From contig DATKRZ010000101.1 of the NCBI GenBank assembly GCA_035531955.1, forward strand, positions 1 to 5,793: 5,793 bases of DNA, written 5' to 3'. The DNA comes from Bog-756 sp035531955. Lineage in GTDB: Bacteria > Actinomycetota > Acidimicrobiia > Acidimicrobiales > RAAP-2. Below are positions 1 through 5,395 of this stretch, in pieces. Both the position numbers and the translations under genes were made by a program. The number at the start of each line of letters is the position of its first letter. The stretch's first letter is position 1. The notes beneath the pieces were generated by a model. The model saw nothing but the letters and a program-made list of their open reading frames with translations, did no database searches and was not told the origin of the DNA.

Positions 1-222
1 CCGATGTTCGTGTTCCACGGGACCAACGACACCCTGGTCCCCGTGGCCGTCGGCCGGCACTTCGTGGCGCGGCTGGCCGAGGTCTCGGAGGCCCCGGTGG
101 CGTACGCGGAGCTCCCCCGGGCCCAGCACGCCTTCGACGTCATGGCGTCGATCCGGTCCCGCCACACCACCATGGGGGCGGTCCGCTTCCTCGAGGGCAT
201 CCGGGTCCGGGTCAAGCGCTGA
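1..222 (+). CDS. Alpha/beta-hydrolase (esterase/lipase-like), C-terminal fragment
   Basis: This is the 3' end of a gene whose start lies outside the window; 73 residues remain and end at TGA 220-222. The visible part matches the last third of alpha/beta-hydrolase-fold esterases and lipases of the kind common in mycobacteria and related actinomycetes. The segment HGTNDTLVP (codons from about base 16) carries the likely catalytic Asp at bases 28-30 in the usual 'HG..D..VP' setting. The segment AQHAFD carries the likely catalytic His at 127-129. The nucleophile elbow (GxSxG) and oxyanion region would lie upstream, out of view. After the His, a helix ending in FLEGIRVRVKR closes the protein, as is usual for the fold. 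The substrate cannot be told; carboxylester hydrolysis is a family-level inference. The gene is on the same strand as the transporter operon but is separated from it by 197 bp with terminator-like hairpins, so I treat it as a separate transcription unit. Confidence 0.8.
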   Translation, partial: PMFVFHGTNDTLVPVAVGRHFVARLAEVSEAPVAYAELPRAQHAFDVMASIRSRHTTMGAVRFLEGIRVRVKR

Positions 223-226
223 TCCT

Positions 227-263
227 GGGGCCGTCGCCCCGGGGCACCGGCCGGTCCCCGGGG
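227..263 (+). terminator. Probable GC-rich terminator hairpin(s) after the hydrolase gene
   Basis: Two overlapping hairpins start 4 bases after the hydrolase stop. The first is GGGGC (227-231), loop CGTC, GCCCC (236-240). The second and stronger pairs CCCCGGGG (237-244) with CCCCGGGG (256-263) around ACCGGCCGGT (246-255), with one bulged C at 245. They share bases 237-240, so only one forms at a time. No U-tract follows, so this is not a textbook intrinsic terminator. U-less hairpins are often proposed as terminators in high-GC actinomycetes. Function is inferred; the inverted repeats are seen directly. Confidence 0.5.
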
Positions 264-274
264 GGCGGAATTGT

Positions 275-287
275 GGCCGATTCGGCC
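275..287. promoter_or_regulatory. 13-bp dyad, candidate operator
   Basis: GGCCGA (275-280), one central T (281), TCGGCC (282-287): perfect 6-bp arms around one base. With a 1-base centre it is a poor RNA hairpin but a reasonable binding site for a dimeric repressor or activator. It lies 8 bp upstream of the proposed -35 hexamer at 296-301. No regulator is identified. In GC-rich DNA a 6-bp dyad can arise by chance, so confidence is low. Confidence 0.25.
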
Positions 288-295
288 GGTCGCGC

Positions 296-326
296 TGGAC
301 AGCCAGGCGAGTTTCTGACGTAGAGT
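296..326 (+). promoter_or_regulatory. Putative sigma-70-type promoter of the transporter operon
   Basis: TGGACA at 296-301 differs from the -35 consensus TTGACA at one base. TAGAGT at 321-326 fits the TAnnnT pattern of actinomycete -10 boxes. The spacer is 19 bp, slightly long. Transcription would start near base 332-334, giving a leader of about 87 nt before the TTG start at 420. This is the best promoter match I found between the hydrolase stop and the binding-protein gene, but it is based on motif inspection only. Confidence 0.45.
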
Positions 327-340
327 CACACATTCGCCCC

Positions 341-364
341 GCCCGGTCCGGTCGCGTACCGGGC
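341..364 (+). promoter_or_regulatory. Leader stem-loop with two alternative pairings
   Basis: GCCCGGT (341-347) pairs perfectly with ACCGGGC (358-364) around a 10-nt loop. The loop itself contains a second CCGGT (348-352) that can instead pair with ACCGG (358-362) around a 5-nt loop. The two stems compete for the same 3' arm. The hairpin lies in the predicted 5' leader, about 55 nt before the start codon, and is not followed by a U-run. It may stabilise the mRNA or be regulatory; no known riboswitch class is recognised. Confidence 0.35.
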
Positions 365-377
365 CCGCAGGCGCCGC

Positions 378-408
378 TTCACCGAGATCAGCCAATTCAC
401 CGAGATCA
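378..408 (+). repeat. Perfect 13-bp direct repeat, 18-bp period, in the operon leader
   Basis: TTCACCGAGATCA occurs at 378-390 and again at 396-408, separated by GCCAA. The second copy ends 2 bp before the G-rich ribosome binding site (410-415). The repeats are relatively AT-rich compared with the flanking DNA. The 18-bp period is a multiple of three, and the frame shared with the downstream gene is open back to a TAG at 321-323. It contains no ATG, GTG or TTG, so the repeat is probably untranslated. The repeat is seen directly; its role (regulator half-sites, RNA-binding site or a duplication scar) is unknown. Confidence 0.85.
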
Positions 409-409
409 T

Positions 410-422
410 AGGGGGAACCTTG
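410..422 (+). promoter_or_regulatory. Ribosome binding site and TTG start of the binding protein
   Basis: AGGGGG (410-415) lies 4 bases before the TTG at 420-422. TTG is the only usable start that gives a complete signal peptide: the next in-frame ATG (462, residue 15) would remove both basic residues, Lys7 and Arg9, of the n-region. No other in-frame ATG, GTG or TTG exists back to the TAG at 321-323. The Shine-Dalgarno match is moderate and the spacing short, so translation may be inefficient. Confidence 0.6.
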
Positions 423-1742
423 GATTCAGCACCGTGGAAGACGCGCATCGCCGCATTGGGGATGGTCGCCCTCGTGGCCACCACGGCCGTGGCGTGCAGC
501 TCCACCAACTCGTCCTCGACGGCGACCACGGCGGGCGGCGGGAGCAGCGGTGGCAGCTCGGGCCGGGCCATTCCGCAGAGCGCCTTCAGCGACCACACCG
601 GGATCACCTCGAACGCGATCCACGTGGGCAACGTGTCCACCCTGGCCATCGGCGGCCTGTTCAAGGGGGCGCTGGTCGGCACTCAGGCCTACGCCGACTA
701 TGTGAACTCGCAGGGTGGGGTGAACGGGCGGCACATCGTGGTCGACAGCGCCGACGATGCCTACTCGGGCACCGGCAACAAGCAGGCCACCCAGGCCGCC
801 GTCACCAATGACGCCGCCCTGGTCGGCGGGTTCTCCACCTTCGACAGCTACGGCGGGGCGGTGCTGGCCCAACACCCCGGGGTCCCCGACGTGACCGAGG
901 TCCTGGACCCTGCGACCAACAAGCTCCCCAACCTCTACAGCGCCGTGCCGCTCGAGGGCGGGTGGCAAGAGGGCGCCCTCCAGTACTTCAAGAACAGGTT
1001 CGGGACTTCGGCGGTGCAGCACGTGGGCACCCTGGTCGGTGACCTGCCGTCGCCGGAGGCCGACTGGGCGGGTGAGAAGTACGTGATGGAGAAGGTCGGC
1101 TACAAGGTGGTCTATGAACCGACCTACCCGGTGACCCAGTTCGACTTCACCCAGAACGTGATCCAGATGAAGAACCTCGGAGTCAAGGTGCTCTTCGTCG
1201 ACCAGTTGGCCGAGGTCTACGCCTCGGCTCTGCTGAAGAACCTCGTCCAGCAGGATTTCCATCCCATCGTCGTGCTGGGGGCGGCCACCTACTCCAGCGC
1301 CCTGATCCCGGCCGCCGGCGGTCCGGCTGCGGTCAACGGCTCCTATCTCGACCAGAACGCCTCCCTCTACCTCGGCGAGGACCAGGCGGCCATCCCGTCG
1401 GTGGCCACCTTCCTCCACTGGGTGCAGGTGGCCTCGCCCGGCTTCAAGCCCGACCTGTTCACCCTGTACGCATGGAACTCCACCAGTCTCTTCTCCCAGG
1501 CACTGAAGAATGCGGGGACCGACCCGAGCCGGGGGTCGATCCTCCAGGCGCTGTCCAAGATCACCTCGTACAACGGCGGCAACATCGTCACCACCAGCAA
1601 TCCGGCGGCCCGGACCACGTCGAACTGCTATCTCATCGGCCAGGTGGCCAACGGCCAGTGGCAGCGGCTGGACGATCCGCCGGTGACCAGCAGCACCAAT
1701 GGTTATCGTTGCGACTACCAGTACGTCACGCCTCCGAAGTGA
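420..1742 (+). CDS. Liv/HAAT-family substrate-binding lipoprotein (LivK-like)
   Basis: This 440-residue protein is a type I periplasmic-binding-fold solute receptor for the importer encoded downstream. Residues 1-25 form a signal peptide with basic residues Lys7 and Arg9, a hydrophobic stretch of about residues 10-25 and a lipobox-like TAVAC with Cys26 as the predicted lipid-modified residue. Residues 27-48 are a Ser/Thr/Gly-rich tether. The fold begins around residue 62 (ITSNAIHVGNV) and continues with the family-typical 'Y.N.QGGVNGR.I.V...DD' stretch and a first-lobe segment VGGFSTFDSYGG likely near the ligand. Two cysteines near the C-terminus (403 and 431) could form a disulfide. It is the first gene of the operon, 68 bp before the permease. 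The start is TTG (see ribosome binding site). The substrate is not readable from sequence: branched-chain amino acids are the family default, but amide, urea or other amino acid receptors look similar. The assignment to family is firm; the ligand is open. Confidence 0.9.
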   Translation: MDSAPWKTRIAALGMVALVATTAVACSSTNSSSTATTAGGGSSGGSSGRAIPQSAFSDHTGITSNAIHVGNVSTLAIGGLFKGALVGTQAYADYVNSQGGVNGRHIVVDSADDAYSGTGNKQATQAAVTNDAALVGGFSTFDSYGGAVLAQHPGVPDVTEVLDPATNKLPNLYSAVPLEGGWQEGALQYFKNRFGTSAVQHVGTLVGDLPSPEADWAGEKYVMEKVGYKVVYEPTYPVTQFDFTQNVIQMKNLGVKVLFVDQLAEVYASALLKNLVQQDFHPIVVLGAATYSSALIPAAGGPAAVNGSYLDQNASLYLGEDQAAIPSVATFLHWVQVASPGFKPDLFTLYAWNSTSLFSQALKNAGTDPSRGSILQALSKITSYNGGNIVTTSNPAARTTSNCYLIGQVANGQWQRLDDPPVTSSTNGYRCDYQYVTPPK

Positions 1743-1768
1743 GGTGACCGGGGACGCGGACACTGGAC

Positions 1769-1810
1769 GGAGGCAGCTGATGGGGTCGACCGGGTGACGG
1801 AGCTGGACGG
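1769..1810 (+). promoter_or_regulatory. Binding-protein/permease junction with mini-ORF and repeated SD
   Basis: The 68-bp gap 1743-1810 has no terminator-like hairpin. GACGGAG occurs at 1766-1772 and 1796-1802, and CTGGACGG at 1763-1770 and 1803-1810. The first GGAG (1769-1772) sits 7 bases before an ATG at 1780 that opens a 5-codon frame (MGSTG) ending at TGA 1795-1797. The second GGAG (1799-1802) sits 8 bases before the permease GTG at 1811. Ribosomes ending the mini-ORF would therefore stop at the permease ribosome binding site. The motifs are seen; translational coupling is inferred and unproven. Confidence 0.35.
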
Positions 1811-3751
1811 GTGAGCAACTTCCTGCAGTACACCGTGTTCGGGGTGATGTTCGGGGCCGGCTACGCCATCGCCGCCACCGGCCTGGTGGTCACCTACACC
1901 ACCTCGGGGGTTTTCAACTTCGCCCAGGGTGCGGTCGGGATGGTGGCCGCCTTCACCTACTGGCAGCTGGTGTCAGAGCACCACGTGCCGATCCTGGTGG
2001 CCCTGCTCCTCATCCTGGTCGTCGGCGCCTCGATTTCCGGGGCGCTGGTGGAGCGGGTCCTGATGCGCCGGCTCCACGGGGCGTCGGCGGAGCGGCCGGT
2101 GATGGTGACGCTGGGCCTGTTGGTCATCCTCACCGGATTCGCCACCCTCACCTGGAGCCCGACCACCCAGCACCTGGTCGGCGACATGGTCAACGGGCAG
2201 TTCCGGCTGGTCGGGATCAACATCCAGTACCAGGAGGTGCTGATCATCGGGGTGGCCGCCGCAGTGGCCATCGCCCTCCGGCTGCTCTTCTACTCGACCC
2301 GAACCGGTGTGGCCCTGCGGGCGGTGGTCGACGACCCCGAGCTGTTGGCCATGTCCGGCGCCTCGCCCAACCGGATGAGCCAGTACGGATGGATCCTCGG
2401 ATTCGTCATGGCCGCCCTGGCCGGGGTGCTCCTGGCTCCGACCCAGACCGCGGGACTGAGCATCGCGGCCATGACCCTCCTGGTGGTCAACGGGTACGCG
2501 GCGGCCATCGTCGGCCGCCTCAGGAACATCCCGGTGACCTTCGCCGCCGCAATCGGCATCGGACTGGCCGAGAACTACGTGATCAGCTACCTGCTGCCCC
2601 ATCTCCCCCAGAGCCTGGTGCCGGACGTGACCTTGGCCCTGCCCATGGTGTTCCTGTTCATCGCCCTGGTCACCGTGCCCTCGGTCCGGCTCCGGGCGGT
2701 GGGCCGGCTCACCACCATGCGGGCGCCACGGGTGGCCGGCGGCAGGGAGTCGCTGGTGGCTGGGGCCTCGTTCCTCGTCCTGGCTGTCGTGGCGGCGGTG
2801 GCCTTCGACAACACCGCGTTCAAGGGCACCACCATCCTCGACCTGGGCGGCGTGGTCATGTGCCTGGGCATCGTCGGGCTGTCCCTGGTCCTGGTCACCG
2901 GCTACTCGGGGCAGATCTCGCTGTGCCAGTTCTCCTTCATGGGCATCGGTGCCTTCGTGATGGGGAAGGTGGCCGGCGGGGGCTCCCTGTTCGGGCTGTT
3001 GGCGGCCACCTTGATCTGCGCCGCGGTGGGGGCGCTCATCGCCCTCCCGACCATCCGCCTCCGCGACCTCTACCTGGCCCTGGCCACCTTCGCCTTCGCC
3101 GACGCCATCTTCTACGGGTTCTTCAATGACACCCACATCTATGGCAGCGGCGGGGTCAGCGTGGGCCGGATCGTGCTCCCCGGGCTGTCCTTCGGTGGCG
3201 ACCGGGCCGAGTTCTTGATGGTCACCGCGTTCTTCGTGCTGGCCGCCCTGATGGTGCTGGCCATCCGGCGCAGCCTGTTCGGCCGGCGGCTGGTGGCCCT
3301 CAACGACTCGCCGGCCGCCTATGCCACGGTCGGCCTCAACATCGGCTTCACCAAGGTGGCGGTGTTCGCCATCGCCGCCGGCATGGCCGGACTTGCCGGC
3401 GCCCTCTACGGGACGGTGCAGCAGACGGTCGGCACCTCGGACTTCGACATCTTCCCCGGGATCATCTTCGTCCTCTTCGTCACCGTGTGGAGCATCCGCA
3501 CCGTGACCGGAGCGTTCCTCGCCGCGCTGACCTACGTGGTCCTCGGCCAGGTCTGGCTCAATGGACTCGGGCTGTTCGCCGGGCTCGGGATCATCCTCAT
3601 CGGCCGCGCGGCCGGGGGCATCCTGGGCATCGAGGCCCTCCATTTCCGTCTGCCCTGGGTCAAGCGGCAGTCCGCCGGGTCCCTGGGCGCGCCCGGCGCC
3701 CTGATCGGCGGGCCGGCCGTGGTCGGGGGTGAGACCCGTGCCGCCGGCTGA
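1811..3751 (+). CDS. livHM: Fused LivH-LivM permease of the Liv-type ABC importer
   Basis: This 646-residue membrane protein joins the two permease subunits that are usually separate (each roughly 300-400 residues). Residues 1 to about 295 are LivH-like: the N-terminal GYAIAATGLVVTYTTSGVFNFAQG signature lies at about 17-40, the cytoplasmic coupling segment TRTGVALRAVVDD at 163-175, and a GRLRNIP segment near 235-241. Residues about 296-315 are a basic linker (RLRAVGRLTTMRAPRV region). Residues about 316-620 are LivM-like, with GYSGQISLCQ at 364-373 and the coupling segment LFGRRLVALNDSP at 489-501 followed by GLAGALYG. Both halves are rich in hydrophobic segments. The last 25-30 residues are a Gly/Ala/Pro-rich tail. 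The start is GTG with GGAG 8 bases upstream, and the protein begins MSNFLQY as LivH proteins do. No frameshift or stop interrupts the junction, so the fusion is genuine in this sequence. The 3' end overlaps livG. Confidence 0.93.
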   Translation: MSNFLQYTVFGVMFGAGYAIAATGLVVTYTTSGVFNFAQGAVGMVAAFTYWQLVSEHHVPILVALLLILVVGASISGALVERVLMRRLHGASAERPVMVTLGLLVILTGFATLTWSPTTQHLVGDMVNGQFRLVGINIQYQEVLIIGVAAAVAIALRLLFYSTRTGVALRAVVDDPELLAMSGASPNRMSQYGWILGFVMAALAGVLLAPTQTAGLSIAAMTLLVVNGYAAAIVGRLRNIPVTFAAAIGIGLAENYVISYLLPHLPQSLVPDVTLALPMVFLFIALVTVPSVRLRAVGRLTTMRAPRVAGGRESLVAGASFLVLAVVAAVAFDNTAFKGTTILDLGGVVMCLGIVGLSLVLVTGYSGQISLCQFSFMGIGAFVMGKVAGGGSLFGLLAATLICAAVGALIALPTIRLRDLYLALATFAFADAIFYGFFNDTHIYGSGGVSVGRIVLPGLSFGGDRAEFLMVTAFFVLAALMVLAIRRSLFGRRLVALNDSPAAYATVGLNIGFTKVAVFAIAAGMAGLAGALYGTVQQTVGTSDFDIFPGIIFVLFVTVWSIRTVTGAFLAALTYVVLGQVWLNGLGLFAGLGIILIGRAAGGILGIEALHFRLPWVKRQSAGSLGAPGALIGGPAVVGGETRAAG

Positions 3752-4637
3752 CGCCTCCGGGGCAGGGACGGCCGCCCTCACCGTCTCCGAGGTGTCGGTC
3801 CGCTTCGGCGGGGTCGCCGCCCTCGACGCCTGCAGCCTCACGGTGCAGCCGGGCACGGTGACCGGCCTGATCGGGCCCAACGGCGCCGGCAAGACCACCC
3901 TTTTCAATGTGATCAGCGGACTAGAGACCCCCGACCGTGGCACCGTCGAGCTCTTCGACACCGACATCACCGGGATGAAGCCGCACCGGCGGGCCAAACT
4001 GGGGCTGGCCCGGACGTTCCAGCGGCTGGAAGTGTTCGGCTCGCTCAGCGCCGCTGAGAACGTGCAGGTCGGGCTCGAGTCGACGGTGAAGTGGTGGGAA
4101 TGGCGCCAGCTGCGCCGGGCCATCCCGTGGCGGCGGGGACCGGCGGCGGCCGGGGCAGGCGTCCCCGATGCGTTGGCGCCGCCGGTCACCGGCTCGCTGG
4201 CCACGGCCACCTGTGACCGCCTGCTCGAGGGGGTCGGCCTCGGGGGACTGGGCACGCGGCAGTCCTCGGCCATGCCCACCGGGCTCGCCCGTATGGTCGA
4301 GCTGGCCCGGGCCCTGGCCATCGGGCCCAAGCTGCTCCTCCTCGACGAGCCGGGCTCGGGGTTGGACGAGGCGGAGTCCTCTGCCCTGGGTGACCTGTTG
4401 ACCAGGCTGGCCGCCGGGGGGATGGCGGTGCTGCTGGTCGAGCACGACATGGAGCTGGTCATGCGCATCTGCGACACCGTCTACGTCCTCGACTTCGGCG
4501 ACATCATCGCCTCGGGCACGCCGGACCAGGTCCGGGGCGACCCGTTGGTCCAGGCGGCCTATCTCGGGGAGGCAGCCCCGACCAGCGAAGCCGGAGCAGG
4601 GGCATCACCGACCGGTATCGGCGGTTCTGCCCGGTGA
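3729..4637 (+). CDS. livG: LivG-type ABC transporter ATPase
   Basis: This cytoplasmic ATPase of 302 residues is one of two that drive the fused permease. Walker A GPNGAGKTT is at residues 49-57, Q-loop Gln98 in RTFQRLEVF, Walker B LLLLDEP at 202-208 with catalytic Glu207, D-loop SGLDEAE around 210-216, and the H-loop VEHD with His239. The signature motif is unusual: MPTGL at 182-186 replaces LSGGQ, although the following ARMVELARAL matches the LivG family. The LivG-specific segment between Q-loop and signature (about 112-175) is present. A 20-residue Ala/Gly/Ser-rich tail follows the conserved C-terminal AYLGE. The first 12 or so residues are not conserved-looking. The start could be GTG 3729 (23-bp overlap with the permease) or GTG 3738 (14-bp overlap), which has a better upstream GGTGAG; the sequence does not decide. 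Translation is very likely coupled to the permease. The family call is firm. Confidence 0.93.
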   Translation: MRPVPPADASGAGTAALTVSEVSVRFGGVAALDACSLTVQPGTVTGLIGPNGAGKTTLFNVISGLETPDRGTVELFDTDITGMKPHRRAKLGLARTFQRLEVFGSLSAAENVQVGLESTVKWWEWRQLRRAIPWRRGPAAAGAGVPDALAPPVTGSLATATCDRLLEGVGLGGLGTRQSSAMPTGLARMVELARALAIGPKLLLLDEPGSGLDEAESSALGDLLTRLAAGGMAVLLVEHDMELVMRICDTVYVLDFGDIIASGTPDQVRGDPLVQAAYLGEAAPTSEAGAGASPTGIGGSAR

Positions 4638-5383
4638 GCGGGACCGCCGCTCCGGCCCGCGGGGACACTGGAGTTCGGCGTGAGCTGCCGCCCGGCATCG
4701 TGGTCGACGGGGTCCGGGCGGCGTACGGGCGGATCGAGGTCCTCCACGGCGTCGACCTGGTCGTGCCGCCCGGTAGCGTGTTCGCCCTGCTCGGGCCCAA
4801 CGGGGCCGGAAAGTCGACCCTGCTCAAGGTCATCAGCGGGCGCATACGGCCCTCGACCGGCGAGGTCCGCATCGGCGACCGGGCGGTGGGCAGGCGCCCG
4901 ACCGAGAAGCTGGCCCGAGGCGGGCTGTGTGCGGTCCCCGAGGGACGGGGAATCTTCCCTAACCTCACCGTCCGGGAGAACCTCTCGATCTGGACCTACC
5001 GTGGCGGCCTCCATGCCAAGGACGTGGAGGAGAAGACGTTCGCCGCCTTCCCCCGCCTGAAGGAGCGCCGTCGGCAGATGGCCGGGACCCTGTCCGGCGG
5101 GGAGCAGCAGATGCTGGCCATCTCGCGGGCCCTGGTGACCGACCCGTTGGTCATCCTCCTCGACGAGCTGTCCATGGGACTCGCCCCGCTGATCGTGGCC
5201 GAGCTCTACGAACTGGTGGGCGACCTGGCCCGCCAGGGGATGACCATCCTCCTGGTCGAGCAGTTCGTGACCACCGCGCTGGCGGTGGCGACGCGGGCGG
5301 CGATCATGGTGCACGGCCGCATCGAGCAGGAGGGCACCCCCCAGGAGATGGCTGACGCCGCCCTCAGCGTCTACCTGGCCTGA
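4634..5383 (+). CDS. livF: LivF-type ABC transporter ATPase
   Basis: This 249-residue protein is the second ATPase of the importer. Its GTG start overlaps the livG TGA in a GTGA (4634-4637), typical of translational coupling. An N-terminal extension of about 20 residues precedes the domain (start of the fold near IVVDGVRAAYGRIEVLHG, 22-39). Walker A GPNGAGKST is at 54-62. The segment VPEGRGIFPNLTVRENL, a LivF hallmark, is at 101-117. The signature LSGGE is at 153-157 followed by QQMLAISRAL, and Walker B LVILLDE at 172-178 leads into LSMGLAPLI. The H-loop position is Gln210 (VEQF), as in LivF proteins generally, rather than His. It pairs with LivG in the ATPase heterodimer. It is the last gene of the operon and ends 12 bp before the convergent valS stop; no terminator hairpin is visible there. 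Confidence 0.95.
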   Translation: MSGTAAPARGDTGVRRELPPGIVVDGVRAAYGRIEVLHGVDLVVPPGSVFALLGPNGAGKSTLLKVISGRIRPSTGEVRIGDRAVGRRPTEKLARGGLCAVPEGRGIFPNLTVRENLSIWTYRGGLHAKDVEEKTFAAFPRLKERRRQMAGTLSGGEQQMLAISRALVTDPLVILLDELSMGLAPLIVAELYELVGDLARQGMTILLVEQFVTTALAVATRAAIMVHGRIEQEGTPQEMADAALSVYLA

Positions 5384-5395
5384 CCGCCGCCGCCG

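Noticed and set aside
317..328. TGAC-N4-AGTC/GTCA-like partial symmetry around the -10 box.
   Set aside because: The arms are only 4 bp (TGAC 317-320, GTCA 325-328) and do not extend; too weak to call an operator or CRP-type site.
426..1763. A 445-codon open frame on the - strand opposite the binding-protein gene.
   Set aside because: It is a compositional shadow: Arg/Gly/Val-rich with no fold motif, while the + strand frame has a signal peptide, lipobox and binding-protein fold.
1784..1791. GGTCGACC palindrome in the binding-protein/permease gap.
   Set aside because: An 8-bp palindrome is expected by chance in DNA of this composition and has no supporting context.
2900..2929. Cysteine in the LivM motif GYSGQISLCQ, where Gly or Ala is usual.
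   Set aside because: As far as I recall, Cys at this position also occurs in other actinobacterial LivM-like proteins, so I do not treat it as a lesion.
2389..3129. A 246-codon + strand frame inside the permease gene.
   Set aside because: It is Pro/Arg/Gly/His-rich and out of frame with clear LivH/LivM motifs, a typical high-GC frame shadow.
1973..4477. An 834-codon open frame on the - strand across the permease and livG.
   Set aside because: It lies opposite two unmistakable genes and its product is a Gly/Pro/His/Gln/Asp-rich string without a recognisable domain. GC-saturated third positions of the real genes suppress stops in this antisense frame.
5155..5178. Walker B of LivF reads LLDELS rather than LLDEPS.
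   Set aside because: Asp177 and Glu178 are intact and the Leu for Pro change looks like a common variant in actinobacterial LivF; no functional claim is justified.
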